Below are positions 43,658 to 56,650 of a stretch of 64,000 nucleotides of DNA, one piece after another (within the stretch, counting starts at the first letter, position 1; each line of letters starts with the position of its first letter). Source of the stretch: Prunus persica (taxonomy: Eukaryota > Streptophyta > Magnoliopsida > Rosales > Rosaceae). The notes beneath the pieces were generated by a model that was given only the letters and a program-made list of their open reading frames with translations, was not told the origin of the DNA and did no database searches. Location of the stretch: assembly GCF_000346465.2 (NCBI RefSeq), contig NC_034010.1, forward strand, positions 15,601,248-15,665,247, given 5' to 3'. A program made the translations under genes and the position numbers.

Positions 43658-45846
43658 ATGGCTGCTTCCAAATCCTTTATTTTGCTGCTGGCTAGTCTTC
43701 TCATAGTGGACACAGCGTCTGCATCTGCACCTGCACCTCCACCCAACGCCGCCGATGCCGCCACTGATGTATGTTTTTCGTTTTTGCCTTTTGTTTTTCG
43801 AGTTTGTGGTAAATCTGTGGTAAATCTTCATATTTTTTGTTTTTCAAGTTTGTGGAGATAATAGCTGCATCTGCATCTGCTGCACCACCACCAGACGAGT
43901 GGTTGAGATAGAGAGGGAACAGGTGGGCTGTCGTAGTTGGATGGGGTGGTTCTCTGTCTAGGTTGGCTGGTGATAAGCTAGAGAAGGGTGGAGTTGGGCT
44001 CGGTGGGATGATGGGAGGTTAACTTAATAGAGTTAGCAGTGTTAAAAGTGCTGTTAAGTGGTTTCCCACATGTGAAAAACTTAGGAGAGAAACCGGGTTT
44101 AGGGTTTAGGGTTTAGGGTTTAGGTTGGCTGGTGACAAGCTAGAGAAGGGTGGAGTTGGGCTCGGTTGGATGATGGGAGGTTAACTTAATAGAGTTGACA
44201 GTGTTAAAAGTGCTGTTAAGTGGTTTCCCACATGTCAAAAACTTAGGAGAGAAACAGGGTGAAACATGGCATTTAGTAAAAGGCAAATTGGTTCAGGACT
44301 TGGTGCTAGTTATGGTGGACCTCGAGGCTTGTAAGGTAGTAGGGCAGGTTCTGGCGGCAGTAGTCGTTACCACCCTTATGGAAGGTAGACATATACTTAA
44401 GCTTCCTAATAGAAGTTGCACGCAGGTTCCAATGTCACTCTTTGCGTCCTATGGTTCCATTGTCACTAGGCACTACTGTAAGAGGCACTAAGCTAGAAGA
44501 TGAGATGAACCATTAGTTTGTCCCTGGGTCTACTCTGTGGCATGGACATCCAAAGTTAGATTATCACTAATTTAGAGACTTTGTCAATTATTGGCTTGTG
44601 ATTCTAGTTAGGCATCTATTCTGTGCTATGTATGAATGAATGTCATCATATTTTGAGACTTCGACACTTAGACACTTACTGTTATGTGATCAGCCTAGAG
44701 TATGAGATATATTTAGTCAATTATTATTGGCTTGTGATTTTAGTTAGGCATCTATTGTGTGCTATGTAAGAATGAATGTCATCAAAATACACTTACTGTT
44801 ATGTGATCAGCCTAGAGTATGACATATATTTTCTCAATTATTGGCTTGTGATTCTAGTTAGGCATCTATTGTGTGTTATGTATGAATGAATGTCATCAAA
44901 ATACACTTACTGTTATGTGATCAGCCTAGAGTATGAGGTATATTTTGTCAATTATTGGCCTGTGATTCTAGTTAGGCATCTATTGTGTGCTCGGTGTGAA
45001 TGAATGTCATCATATTTTGAGACTTCGACACTTACTGACAGTTACTGTTATGTGATCAGCCTAGAGTATGAGATATATTTTGTCAATTATTGGCTTGTGA
45101 TTCTAGTTAGGCATTTATTGTGTGCTCTGTATGAATGAATGTCAGCATATTTTGGGACTTCAACACTTACTGTTATGTGATCAGCCTAGAGTATGAGATA
45201 TATTCAAACATAGTTCTATTCTTTTGTTAACATTTCTACTTCTCAGTTGGCAAGACTGTCAATCAGGACTGCACATCTTGTTTAGATAATAATTCAATGT
45301 TTATATTTATGTGCTTCTATTGCTAGTAGATATCACAAGAATTAGAAGAAGACTCTTAAGAGTCATCTGCTTGGTTAGTAGCAGTCAGATCTTGTAACTG
45401 AAATGTATGTTGTCTTTCTTGCTTTATACTATGTGGTGCAGGGGAATGTGATTTTTGAAGGGGCACCACCACCTAGCTTACCACCACCTAGCTTACCACC
45501 AAGAAGCAAGATCGAGTTTAGGATCCAACTTGTTCTCTTTTGCCTGGTCATGGTAGCAATCGTGTCATTTCTTCTTTGGTTGTTCTCACCTAGATTGCGC
45601 TCACTCGACTGTGAATGGGGAATAAGAAGGAATTGGGGGATTTCAATGACGCAGTTTCCTGTGAATTCTGGCCCACCAACATCACCCTCACCATCTGCTG
45701 CTGATCAGCCCAGACCAACACCAACAGCACCTTCAATCCCAAGTCCTCCACGCGTCCTCAGCTGCCATGTATGTGGATATCCCAGTTGTCATTTATATGT
45801 GGCTTGTCCATGTTGTGGCCAGATTTCCACATTATCTGTAATTTAA
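43658..45846 (+). CDS. Array gene copy 3: secreted/membrane protein with CxxC pairs
   Basis: Exons 43658-43768 and 45442-45846 give 171 residues. Signal-like segment 1-22; proline-rich 24-57 (SAPAPPPN, PPPSLPPPSLPP); membrane helix about 65-86; tail with SGPPTSPSPSA and PRPTPTAPSIP; cysteine pairs at 145/148 and 159/162, plus C153 and C161. Several tail changes are unique to this copy (RLRSLDCEWGIRRNW against RLHSLYYEWGMRRNW), so it has diverged the most in protein. The frame is intact. As for copy 2, splicing is inferred and the function is unknown. Confidence 0.55.
44575..45205 (+). repeat. ~115-bp minisatellite, 5 monomers (unit 3)
   Basis: Same family as units 1 and 2, but with fewer short-type monomers in the middle. 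The long-type monomers at both ends are kept. Confidence 0.9.
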
Positions 45847-46189
45847 TTAGTTTCTATTTTACTATTAGATTAAATAGTAAGACTTATTGGTACTCTATTC
45901 TAGTTTAATTATATGGATTGGTACTCTTTCCTTCTCTGGGTTTTGTCCCAAGTGGTTTTCCCCGAGAAGGTTTTAATGAGGCTGCCATTAACATGCTAGC
46001 CTTTTACTATGTACGTTGTTATGTGGTTTTTAATGAAGTAACCTATTTGCTCTATTTTGCCAAGTTGTTTGATTACTTCTCCCCAGGCAAAATTTCAGCC
46101 TCATGTTCTTTACTAGTTCACAATTAAAGAACATCAGTAGTATCATTCACATCCCGATTTGGGCCATTAATTGTTTGCATTCTACCAGA

Positions 46190-47517
46190 AACCAACAACC
46201 AAGTGTACCTTGAGATAAACCTGGTGAACAAGATCATTGTAAGTTCCAGCAGAATGTCCATTGGCATCCTGAAATGGAATAAACTCGTAATGTACTTTAT
46301 ATAGCAGAGCACCAATTGCAGCTTTGAACACGTCTATACAAAATCCAGTGACATATATGTTCTATTGCCCTGAAGATCATGGTCCACCCACACAAGGTCC
46401 TTGAATCCTACTTTCACTGGCAAGCCAATTCTTAGTTTTACTTCACTCAATTGATTCTTGGAACCTTTCAAGACTGTTGTTGATCCTCCAGGCCAAATGA
46501 TTGTCTCCAGATCACCAGTGGAAATTAACTTTCTTTTGGTATGAAGCAGGTGGGACTCCTTTATGTTTCCTTCTACACAAGGCAAAAGCCCAACTTTACT
46601 ATCTCAAATGCCCCTGAATTTCGTTTCCCATTTGGATACCGAGTTTCACCACTTAAACCTTTAAATCTACCTTCCAATATCTCTCTAAGAAGCAGAACTC
46701 CATGTCCGAGTGACCTCCTATTATTTATATCATCTGGTAGGTCTACTTTGGTGTATGGCTGGTTAGTTGTAGAATTTACTATCCTTGCCCTCTCAATTGC
46801 TTCTGCTAGAGCCCAAGGGGCATCATATGCCCAGATTGCATCTGCACTTAAACTCCCTTACTTCTACATTGGCCTCCTCCATGTAAAATTTCCTCCTCAA
46901 TCTTGAAGTAAGATTGTGGAGGCTCCTTGATGCTGGAATGCAAGACTTCAAACCTACCACTCCTTGCATTGACTCAATTACAGATAAATCCATGGAATGC
47001 AGGAAATTCATGCTACTTGATGTCATAATATCCAAGCATAACCTTCACCCATCATTCCTAATCTTTTTGCATTTAAGAAAAGGCAAGGCACAAGCAAATG
47101 TGAAATGTGCACGAGAAAAACCTTAGTATTCAGTTGCATTAGCTTTTGGAGCTCTTCAATGATTTGTTCGCTTCTTGAGGAGGTAGCAAATGAAATTTAC
47201 ACATTTTTCTCCTGTAAGGGAATGACCAATAAAGAAGGAATGATGTCTCTCCCGTATTTCGTGTTCTCATATATAAGGATAACATCCCTCCATTCGAACT
47301 TTTCAATCAGGGCACTGATTCCCATAATTTGAGAAGTTTCATCCTGTGTGATCTCAACAAAGAAGGGATATGTGTTAGAGGAAGAGACATCACAGGTACT
47401 TTAGCTTCTTCTCCTAAATCTGCCAAAAGGTTTGCTTCCATACTTGTTTGTGCACCAATTATTGCTTGCACTTGGACGTCGTCCAAAAGATTAAGAGCTG
47501 CGTTGGTTAACAAGTAG
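46190..47517 (-). pseudogene. Glutamate receptor-like (GLR) gene fragment
   Basis: The minus strand encodes, in changing frames, pieces of a plant GLR ion channel. The ligand-binding ANF-type domain gives LLDDVQVQAIIGAQTSMEAN, ISALIEKFEWRDVILIYENT and SMQGVVGLKS. The start of the second ligand-binding region gives WPGGSTT, VKLRIGLPVKVGFKDLV, then HYEFIPFQDANGHSAGTYND. Frameshifts (for instance near 47400) and an internal stop (near 47195) break it. Both ends are missing: it begins mid-domain and stops before the pore. It is a decayed fragment with no channel function. Confidence 0.8.
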
Positions 47518-48175
47518 AGTATTTATCATATAGCAAGTGATACCATGCATGCCTATGCATCCCTAAGAGTTAAGGTCGCATGTCAAACCCCAAATAATAA
47601 TGAAGTAGCTTTGTTGAAATCAGAGTATTGCCTACATGGTTTCAGAAATCCCTAGAAGAAACTATTCTCTGTTTACCACTGGATCCATCATGTTGTTTCT
47701 TCTTTCATTATTAATTGGGTATACACTTGTTTAATTTAGAGACTACTTTGTAATTCCACAATATATTTAATTCAGACGTCAACAGAGAAATTGACAAGTT
47801 TAGAGGCTTTGAAATTGTGACCTTGTTTACTAGGATTCAGAAGAAGATATAGTCAAAAACACAACTAGTGTGTAGAATGGCTCACCAGCTGATAGAGCAT
47901 GTAGTCTAAGAGGTTTTGCTTTGGAATCTTTAGTGTGTTGGTGTAGTTATTATGCATCTGCTAGAAATCAGACAGGACTCTAGTAATGCAACTGTCAACA
48001 ATCTTTCCTTCCCTTGATTGTGGGTCGACTATCGTAATGCATGTCTTTAGTTGCAGCACACAAGAAGTATCCGAGGATGGACAAGGAGGTCACAAATGAG
48101 AAGCAAAGCATGGTTTTCTTTTTCTTCCCTTGAAACTCCATTTCCTCTTGTTTTTATGTGATTCATAGATATATC
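47518..48175. other. Intergenic, unassigned
   Basis: No coding or repeat structure recognised. Confidence 0.45.
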
Positions 48176-48652
48176 AAAATGGTCAACTTGTTTTTATGTG
48201 GCAATCCTTATGTGCATGTTAGGGAATTTGAAGAGGCTATTGGCACTTTTTACAATGGTAATGATCAACTTGATAGGCTTAATTTCATAAGGTTAAAGTT
48301 TTCCCCTTTTTCCTTAAAAGAGAAACCTAAAAGTTGGTTAGGTCCATAGGTTCTTGGGCAGAGATCACCCAAGCATTTTTTAACAAATATTTTCCTAATC
48401 ACAATACAATTGCTCTTAAGAAAAATATCTCCAATTTCTCTCAAAAGGAAAATGAAACTTTATATCAAACTTGGGAAAATTTTAAAGAGCTTTTGAATTT
48501 GTGCCCACACCATGGCTTTGAAAACTGGCGTCTTGCTAGCTATATCTCTATAACATTGTTGAGTCTATGCGTAATGGAAATTTTATGCAAAAAGACCCTG
48601 ATGATGCCCTAGAATTTTTGGATGAAATTGCTGAAAAAGCTCATCAATGAAC
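48176..48652 (+). mobile_element. Ty3/Gypsy gag remnant
   Basis: Two overlapping frames give a retrotransposon gag core: RLKFSPFSLKEKPKSWL, then WAEITQAFFNKYFPNHNTIA, ISNFSQKENETLYQTWENFK, LCPHHGF and DPDDALEFLDEIAEKAHQ. This matches the plant Ty3/Gypsy capsid pattern (Retrotrans_gag). At least two frameshifts (near 48345 and 48560) separate the parts. I see no protease, polymerase or LTR nearby, so only this fragment remains. Confidence 0.75.
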
Positions 48653-49319
48653 TGTCCCCAATCCAAGTGAGACCACTGATCGATCAAGAATTGCCACATC
48701 TTCTACTAATAAAGGAATTTATCAATTAAAAGAAGAAGATCATTGTAAATTCAAACCGCGCCGACATTTTAGCTTGTTTCTATAACGATGATAACCACAA
48801 TAACAAGAGCCCAATTGTTCTTACGGTTATCAATGTTATAGAAACAAGCTAAAATGCTCATGTGCTATTGCAGTCTTAAAGAAAGGTTCTTCGTCCACAG
48901 TAGTTCCTTTCATCTACTTAGGCTAACTTCCATGATTCTTGTTCTAAAGCCAAGATAACGAGAAATAGAAATTAATCGTTTAATTAATACCAATATTTGT
49001 GCCTTTGTAAATTAAGCGGTATGCGGGAAACAACAGGATAACATTCACTTGTGCATTGTGAACTGTGAAATGTGGTAAGAGTAAACAGAAGATTATTCAT
49101 GCATTGTGAACTGTGATAACAATAAATCGAAGATTATTCATCTTTTCTTCAGAGCCATATGGAATTTCATATACATTTGAACAACATGAATTTGAATAAA
49201 GTAAGAGTTGAGCAGGCAAAGCCAACAAGTCAAAATAGCAATTATAATCAATTTTTTATACTAATATCCCCCACTCCCGTTTAAAACTAGTTATTATAAA
49301 TTTTCCTTAAGACAGGCAT
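48653..49319. other. Intergenic, unassigned
   Basis: Contains an imperfect inverted pair around ACATTTTAGCTTGTTTCTAT and ATAGAAACAAGCTAAAATG (48767-48856), otherwise unremarkable. Confidence 0.4.
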
Positions 49320-51478
49320 GTATTACCTAGGAGCAACTGATCCACGCCTCCATTCAGATTCCAGTGAAGGAAGAACTGATGGTTTCTGCACTGCTGTGCG
49401 AATTACACTGACGGCAATAACACAATTCTCTTCCTGCTTTTCTGGATGTGCAGAAGACAGATCTCCAAAGGCTATTATATTCCCTTCAATCTTCCTACAG
49501 CCGGATCAAGGAAAGGCTCTAGCATCTCCACAAGAAAGGGTATCCTACGCTTAACTTCCTGAAAACAGAAAAAAGCACACAAAAAAATAAGTTCCCTTTT
49601 TTTTTAAAAAAAAAAAAGAAAAAGAAACATAGCCATTATAGAAAGATTCTTTTAACTCAATAAATAAAAGTAAGCTTACGTAGCGGTTATAAATCTCAAG
49701 AATACCAAAGGGGATAATTGACAATGACATTACAAAAAACTAACACTCTAACTATCCAAACAGAAACATTTGAGCCCTCTGGCTATCCAAGACACTAAAA
49801 TATATACCAAAACAATGGAGCAGATAAACTTTTAAATTACCAATCATGATGACAAGAAAACCAAACAGAATGCAGTACCTTATACTTTCCTAGCATATCA
49901 TCCATGTGACCAGAGAGAGCCAGAACAATGAATTTTAAGGCAGAACGAGCACGAAGCAGGGAGTGGCAAGCACCCTAAAACAAGAGCAAAGACAGAGTTT
50001 TTACATAATGAAAACAAAAGCTAGCTGTCAGAAAATGCATAACATTCAAAGTTCATGTAAACCTAGTACTCTATCCTCGATAAAGTTTTATTATTTATTT
50101 GAACCCAAAAATATCTCATGTGCGAAAACAAGAAACTTTAACAGCTGACCCAGTTGTCACTTCATCAAAGTTTGATCTTATGCATATATGGCTCAATCTA
50201 TCTTCCTTACCTTTGACAATCTGAGATGAAACATAATAGCATTATAACATTAATATTTTTTGTTCAAATAATTGAAAAGCATACCTGAATTACACCCAAA
50301 AGAACCTCTAGAAGCTCTACAGCCAGATCAACCTGTGTTCAAACCAAAAAGAAGTTCGAATAGAAGTGTAACCACACGGGAGAACTAAACCACACTATAA
50401 GAAAGTTACAGCAAAAGAAATCAGACTCAGATAAACCTTTGCAATCACTTGACTTAGCCAAGGTGCTAGCAAGCACGCCACAACAGAGATCAATCAAAAC
50501 ACACGCAGCCTTAGCCTGCAAGACAAAACAGGTAAACACAGTTTGTTCCCAAGTGAGAACAATATATTTCTCGAAAAATAAAGCTTCTAGCAATAGGGTA
50601 TGGGTTTGTGCTTATTAGAAGTTATATTTATGGAATATATACTGCTATAAGTATAAGTATCCACGAAAAATATCAAACATTCTCACAAGCAAACAAAACT
50701 TATTTCCATTTATACGCCTTGAACCAACCAATGTCATCCTTTTCTAGATCAACAGAATATTATTTTTCATCCAATTGGTCATATTCTTAAATGCAAAGAA
50801 TGTTTCTCTCATTCTCACATATAAAAAATTTATAAAAAAGTATTAGAAATAGAGATGAATAGGCGAGGATAGAATTCTAAGCAGGCTAATAATAATAAGC
50901 AAAGTCACTAACATGCGATGGTGAATATGATGATAAATAGCCAGCACAAGCATGTAGAAGTGGACGGTATAATGATGAACATGATGTTGCTACAATCTGC
51001 AGTAATAACACCATGATCAGAATAATATGATCTACTGGTCAAAATACAATATCAAATTTACCAAGCCAATTTTCATTAACATTAAGCATAACCTGGGAGA
51101 GGGCTTGTTGAACAATTGGTTGTTTCCATTGAGAGAAACTATCCTCAACAATGTCAGATGGACGGCTATAAAACCCAAAGAAGAACATGTGAAACAAATT
51201 GATCAACCAGAAATCACCCCAGAATTCTCAGTAAAATTCAGAAATCAGATCAACGAAATCCATATTTCGAATTTACTGCAAAAAAAGTATTAGAAAACCA
51301 TTATGCGCAATACTGGAAAACTTAATCTTTGAAAGCAAACAAAGAAAAAAAGAGTTCCCCAGAAGAAGTGGAAACAAACTAGACCAAGTCAATTGGTCAA
51401 CGAACCTAAGCTTAAACATAAAAACCAAAGTAGAAAATAATTACCACTTCAGACCAAGAAGAAAACATTAAAAAATAA

Positions 51479-51512
<34 letters not shown>

Positions 51513-54500
51513 GCCTGTATTATTGTCTGATTAAGTATAAAACTACTTATTGCAAAGCAACATTTCAGAAGGCACATATTAGGGTTTAACCAGAAAGACA
51601 GAATTCTGGTTTCCAAAACTTTTAAGAATTGAGTGTGGAACTTCAAATTATTAGGACATCTATATGACATGACAATTACCAGGAAGAGCGATCAGGTGGG
51701 ACAATCAACCTGGCAGTAATGCTTGAATTAGCGGTAACGCAGACCAGAAGTCAGAAGTCCTATCTGCTAATTTGCTGCAGAGCTGAGGCTGAGAAACATC
51801 ACAGGTTAAATTGTAAGTGGATAGATCAGAATAGCAGCGAACAAAAAACAGACATCAGAATAGCAGAGGATGCTTATTGAGTTTAATATCGCTATTGCTG
51901 TAATCAACCTGTGACGCACAAGCATAAAGAACATGTAAAATCCCTTCCTCCACTGCTCCTATATCCAAGATGCTAAGATAGCTTGAGCCCAGTGATCATC
52001 AGGCAACTGGAACTCTTCTCCAAACGAGTTCGAGTAATCAACTAAAGGAGCCGGATTAATTATTTCTGATTTTACTGCTTCATCTCCATATGTCACTTCA
52101 CCAGGAGGTGTTGATACTTCATGTGCCACAGGCTCTATAAGCTTATGTAGAACTCTAGCAGCCTGAGATCAAAAGCATAAAAGTGTCCAATCATGTAGTA
52201 AAATTAAAACCATGCCAAACGACCATCAAAAGGAAAAAGTGAGGAGACCCATTAATTACCATTCTGCAAACAATTCCTAAATCAGAATCTTTATATGCCT
52301 TTCTCAACAGCACAAAAATTGCATCTGCACAGAATACTATAGAACTGGATGTTGACAGGATGAAAGGTGAAGTGCCGTGTGATCTTCGTGGCTGCATACA
52401 ATAAAAGGAGCAAGCTATAAATCATCTAAGACCATAAATAATGAAAAGTTCATTTAATATCAATCCTCTCTACAGGACACCGTTCTACAGTCCACAGAGG
52501 GGAACATTGGAATAAAGTTATGCATGTGAAGTCCAAGGCAAAAAGAAAATAAGACAATGATGAAGAAAAAAATATATATAGCACAAAAGAGACCTCAAAG
52601 TTAGAAGACACGGTTAAGGCTGATGACAGCTGACTATGTTAAGAAACTTCAGAGTCTGAGATATTGCCTAAAGACTTTGCAGCTGTCCTGCAGTATCAAT
52701 ACAAGACAACATTATAGTAAGTACATTGGCATAGCTGAGTGACCTAAATGTGTAAGAGAGTGCAAAAAGATGAGAGATCTACATGAGCAATGATGACTGA
52801 AACGCCAAAAATTATAGAACAAAGTCAAATTTACGGCTAACAGCAAACTTAACAAAATGTTTCAAATGTGTCATTCCCAAAAATGATCGTTGTCATATAG
52901 ACATCTGATGTGCAAAATGTTTAAAGCAGCTTTTAGATGACTTAATTAGTAAGGACTTCGATTGTTGAACCACCGGAAATCAATTATTTGATGGGAACAT
53001 GCTATACTAAACACTGGAACAGGAAAAAGGAGAAAGTGCTTCGTTATTGCACCTTAACACTGGCCTGTAATTCTTGGGCTTGAAAGAAATAAATGAATTT
53101 CCAATGATTTTAGCTCATTTTTAGAGTTAAGTTAAATACAGGATAAGGTTTATGACCCCCACATGAACTAATGGACCAAGCAGAAGGCAGGCCCCAATCT
53201 CATAAAGCTAGATTGGCATTTAACCTGCCAAAGACCCCCATTCGGGTAATGCTAGAGTAGCATTTAGCCTGCCGAACTAATATATGCACAACATATTCGA
53301 AAAGATGCCAATATGCGCTTTTTCAGGAAACTCTTTCAAATCAGTGTCTGACCTTCAAAGCCAAGACTTCGCGCAATTAACAAACTCCAATCCTTTAATT
53401 CACTTTATCAACCAAAACTAACCAATCAAAAGAGCTTGAACTACTAGTACCAGACTTGATTTTAGTACAATAACAGCACCCAACAAAATTCCTTTGATTA
53501 CCAGTCAAACCTCCAAACAACAATCTTCTAATTACATCAGTTGATATCTTTACCCTAAAGGGTCTAAACTTCCTACACTTCTTTCCCATATAATCCCTGC
53601 ATATTTGACCCCCAAAAATAAAAATATCCCTGCACATCTGTCTAAAATAACCTTTGCACAGATTGCCACTTAAAACCCTACTACCTACAACCAACCCTCA
53701 AACGTGTCATCAATTATTTTTCCTTTAAGGACCTTTTAACACCCTCTGTCACCTCGATTTTGCATCAAGGTGAAAGAGGAAATCAAGGTAGATGTATATA
53801 TTCCATAAAACATGATAAAGGAGCAGTAACAGATAATACAAACAGGATTGTAAGGTTTGAAACTGAAAAAAATTTGTTCTACAAATCAATTCTCATTCCA
53901 AAAGTCAAACATTCAACTCTTATAAGCTCAAAATAGAATAAAACCAAGGCACTCCAGAATATTTCCGTAGTTATCATTAAATTACGAAAAGGGATACTCT
54001 AGATAGCAAGCATATAAGAAATTCTTTACCATAGAATACTCTAAATAATCACTTTGTGCTCACAAAAATTAAGCAATTGAGTTGCAAAGGCATGAAGATA
54101 AAGTATATACATCATCTGTAACAACATGCGAGCAAAGACCATTGCAAGCTGGATTTGGGGGATAGCATGCATGAAAGATATTAAGCTGGTACATACCTTT
54201 CATTCCCAAGATTGTATGGGATAAAAAGGACCGGCAAGCATAGCAAGAAAACGTAAATTAGGTTCAGCAGCATCCAAGAAGCTGTTAAGGTCTGCCTGCA
54301 CTGTTTGCAAGAAAGGGGTGCATAGAAAATGCCATCAGTGTAATAGAAAATAGAAGAAAATCAGATAAGGGTAAGAGACAATGAAAAATAGGGGACTAAA
54401 GCAGAAAGAAAAGAAATTATATACTAATCTGAGACAAATGAATATACCTCAAGTTGGGGAAGGAACACAAGCAACCAACTTGTCATGTCTTTAAGCAACT

Positions 54501-55826
54501 ACAAACTAGTAGGCATCAGAAGGCAGATAGATATAAAAATACAAAAACAGGGTACACAATAAACATTATAGATAGCACAATTGGATCCACCTGAAGATGC
54601 AAATCAAGGGCATCTTGTTTGTGAGATATAATGGATGGCAACAAGTGGTTAACAACTGGTTGAAACTCTGGTTCCAGGCCCGTCACTGAAACCCCGATAA
54701 GCTGAAATGGTAGAAATATAAGAAACCTTAGTGCCAATAAATCTGAGACCAGATGTGATTCATTAATCACATGATGGGATCGTTATTAGGCAGGACATAA
54801 TTGAAGAGAAATAATATATTTATATATCTATATACATGAATATATATTCAAAACTGCAGAAAAGTTAGGAGTTTCAAACGATTGGGAATGGACTTCTTAT
54901 TTCATTGGAGAGGTAGCTATAACAAAAGGACAAATGGGGTGGCATGGGGGGCAAAAATTCAGAGCATGATAAATGAAATTTATCGCAAGCAAGCACATAT
55001 GGATTTATTCATATTTCATATGCTAAGGCAGATCAAATCAATAATGTCGCAGATATAATTCCCATATCATACCTGTATGAAGAAAATAGCTATGGGATTT
55101 CCCCTCAAACAAGATATTCGCACGTAGTGACAGGGAGTATAGTTCATGGGATAGATCATGTCGCGTCGCGGTGCTTCACAACATGGGCGAACTTTTACAA
55201 ATGTCTCTGGCTGTTCAAAAACAAAATAAAGTAAAAGCCCCAGAGCAAACAACTTGGTAGAAAATTCATCTAAAACATGCAGAACTGAAGCTTGAAGCTA
55301 TATCAGCAGTTCGCATTACCCTTAAATCATATACAATCAATCATGTTAAGATACCACAGATGCTAAAGTGGATTCAAAGCAAACAACTTTCATGAGTCGA
55401 GTTAGACAAAGAAATGAAATTTCCCATACTCAAAACAAAAACAAACAAACAAAAAAGCAGTTGACTAACCTTGTAGCGTAAGCCAACTGAAATTTCCCAT
55501 TCGAGCACAGACTTGTTGTAAATTCGTATGTGCGATAACAAGCAAGGTTCCTACCAAACCCAGAAGACAAACTTTAAACTAAATCAAAATTAAGTGAATC
55601 ATAAAATAGGCTGGATTAGAGTTAGGGTTAGAGTAGAAAGGGAGGGAGGGAGAGGAGGTACGTTGAGCTCGAGAAGAATCCACTCCTTGGTGTTGGTAGC
55701 GGTGGACCAGTGGGAGCGGAGGTCGGCGTCCAGCACGTGACCCGCCTTCTGGGACGGCGACTCACGTGACATTGCCTTCACTTTGTATTCCAGAGGTTTC
55801 ACCCTCGCCTCAAACTCTATATCCAT
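49320..55826 (-). pseudogene. Multi-exon pseudogene, galactose-binding-like plant protein
   Basis: About fifteen exons on the minus strand resemble a conserved plant protein whose name I do not recall. The N-terminus (MDIEFEARVKPLEYKVKAMS, LDADLRSHWS, WILLELN, SHIRIYNKSVLEWEI) has the look of a discoidin/XRCC1-N-like galactose-binding fold. Exons 55826-55662, 55550-55470, 55210-55073, 54701-54591 and 54498-54448 are clean and in phase. Later exons are damaged: a frameshift near 54215; TAA at 52641-52639; a one-base loss near 51989 (DDHW then shift); four extra bases near 50470; two extra bases near 49483. Exons at 52391-52260, 51786-51703, about 51165-51092, 50998-50913, 50332-50285 and 49975-49880 are also recognisable. 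The 3' part of the gene is not found. Five independent lesions make a working protein unlikely, unless the assembly is poor here. Confidence 0.78.
51488..51512. repeat. (AT)n microsatellite
   Basis: Perfect alternating AT tract in an intron of the pseudogene. Confidence 0.9.
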
Positions 55827-56650
55827 CTTCCCTCTTTCTCTTTCACTGTGTTTCTAGTTTTGAAGAACTGACGAGAGGCTACTGAGTCTGAAGGAGCTAT
55901 AGAGAAGAAGAGTGTTCTCTTTGTTTAAAATCATGTTTGGGAAGCTCCTGCGGATGGTCGTCGTCGTCCGCGCCCTCGTCCTCGTGGAGGAGAAATGAGT
56001 CGGTGTTGCTATTTTCCTGTCTTGTTTTCTTTTCTACTAATATTTTGTATTAGGAAGAGAAGGGGCTTCTTCAATTCAGATTTCAATGATTCTGAAGGAA
56101 AGTTCAGCTGTATTCAGATGAGTTGGATTCTAAACCTTCCAATCAGAATTTTTAAGTAATCTAAAACATTCGGGGCGTATTGAATTAGCATTCAATAATA
56201 TTTTAACGGACTTTAAAAATTCGGGTGTATTCAATTCAGTTTGAATTTTTAAAATGTCCATATAAATGTAGGTGTATTTAGTGCTAGTTTGACATTGTTT
56301 ATTTGGAGTAATAAGTGATTTTTAAAAAAAATTGGGAAGCCCAGCCCGTTTGGTAAACTATGATGAAATCACTTATTGTTAAATATTATTGTAAGGGAAA
56401 GCCATAAAGGAAAGCAGCTAATGAGGTGCTTTCATTTTCTGATTATGCAGAAATCAGTTTCGAAGAGCCACTGGATTTAATGATTATGCGGGAATCAGTA
56501 TCAATAACACTTTTAACAAAAAGTTTACCAAATGTCAAACTGCTTTCTCTCACAATTGATTTCTCTCACAGTAAATCTGATAGTAATTATTTTTACAGCA
56601 CAGCAATGCCAAATTGGCCCTTAATTAGAACTTGGAAAAAATCCAAATAA
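55827..56650. other. Intergenic, upstream of the pseudogene
   Basis: A CT-rich piece just upstream (55827-55980) may be the old 5' UTR and promoter. From 56170 there are scattered GGTGTATTCAATT motifs, apparently remnants of the element family seen at 56651. Confidence 0.45.

Larger units (their letters stand above)
42991..45921 (+). repeat. Tandem unit 3 (~2.93 kb)
   Basis: Third direct repeat. It is shorter because its minisatellite has five monomers. After ATATGGATTGG at 45921 the sequence becomes unrelated (TACTCTTTCCTTCTCTGGG), which marks the end of the array. Confidence 0.92.

Noticed and set aside
49318..49554. 78-codon plus-strand ORF
   Set aside because: It is the reverse strand of the last recognisable exon of the minus-strand pseudogene.
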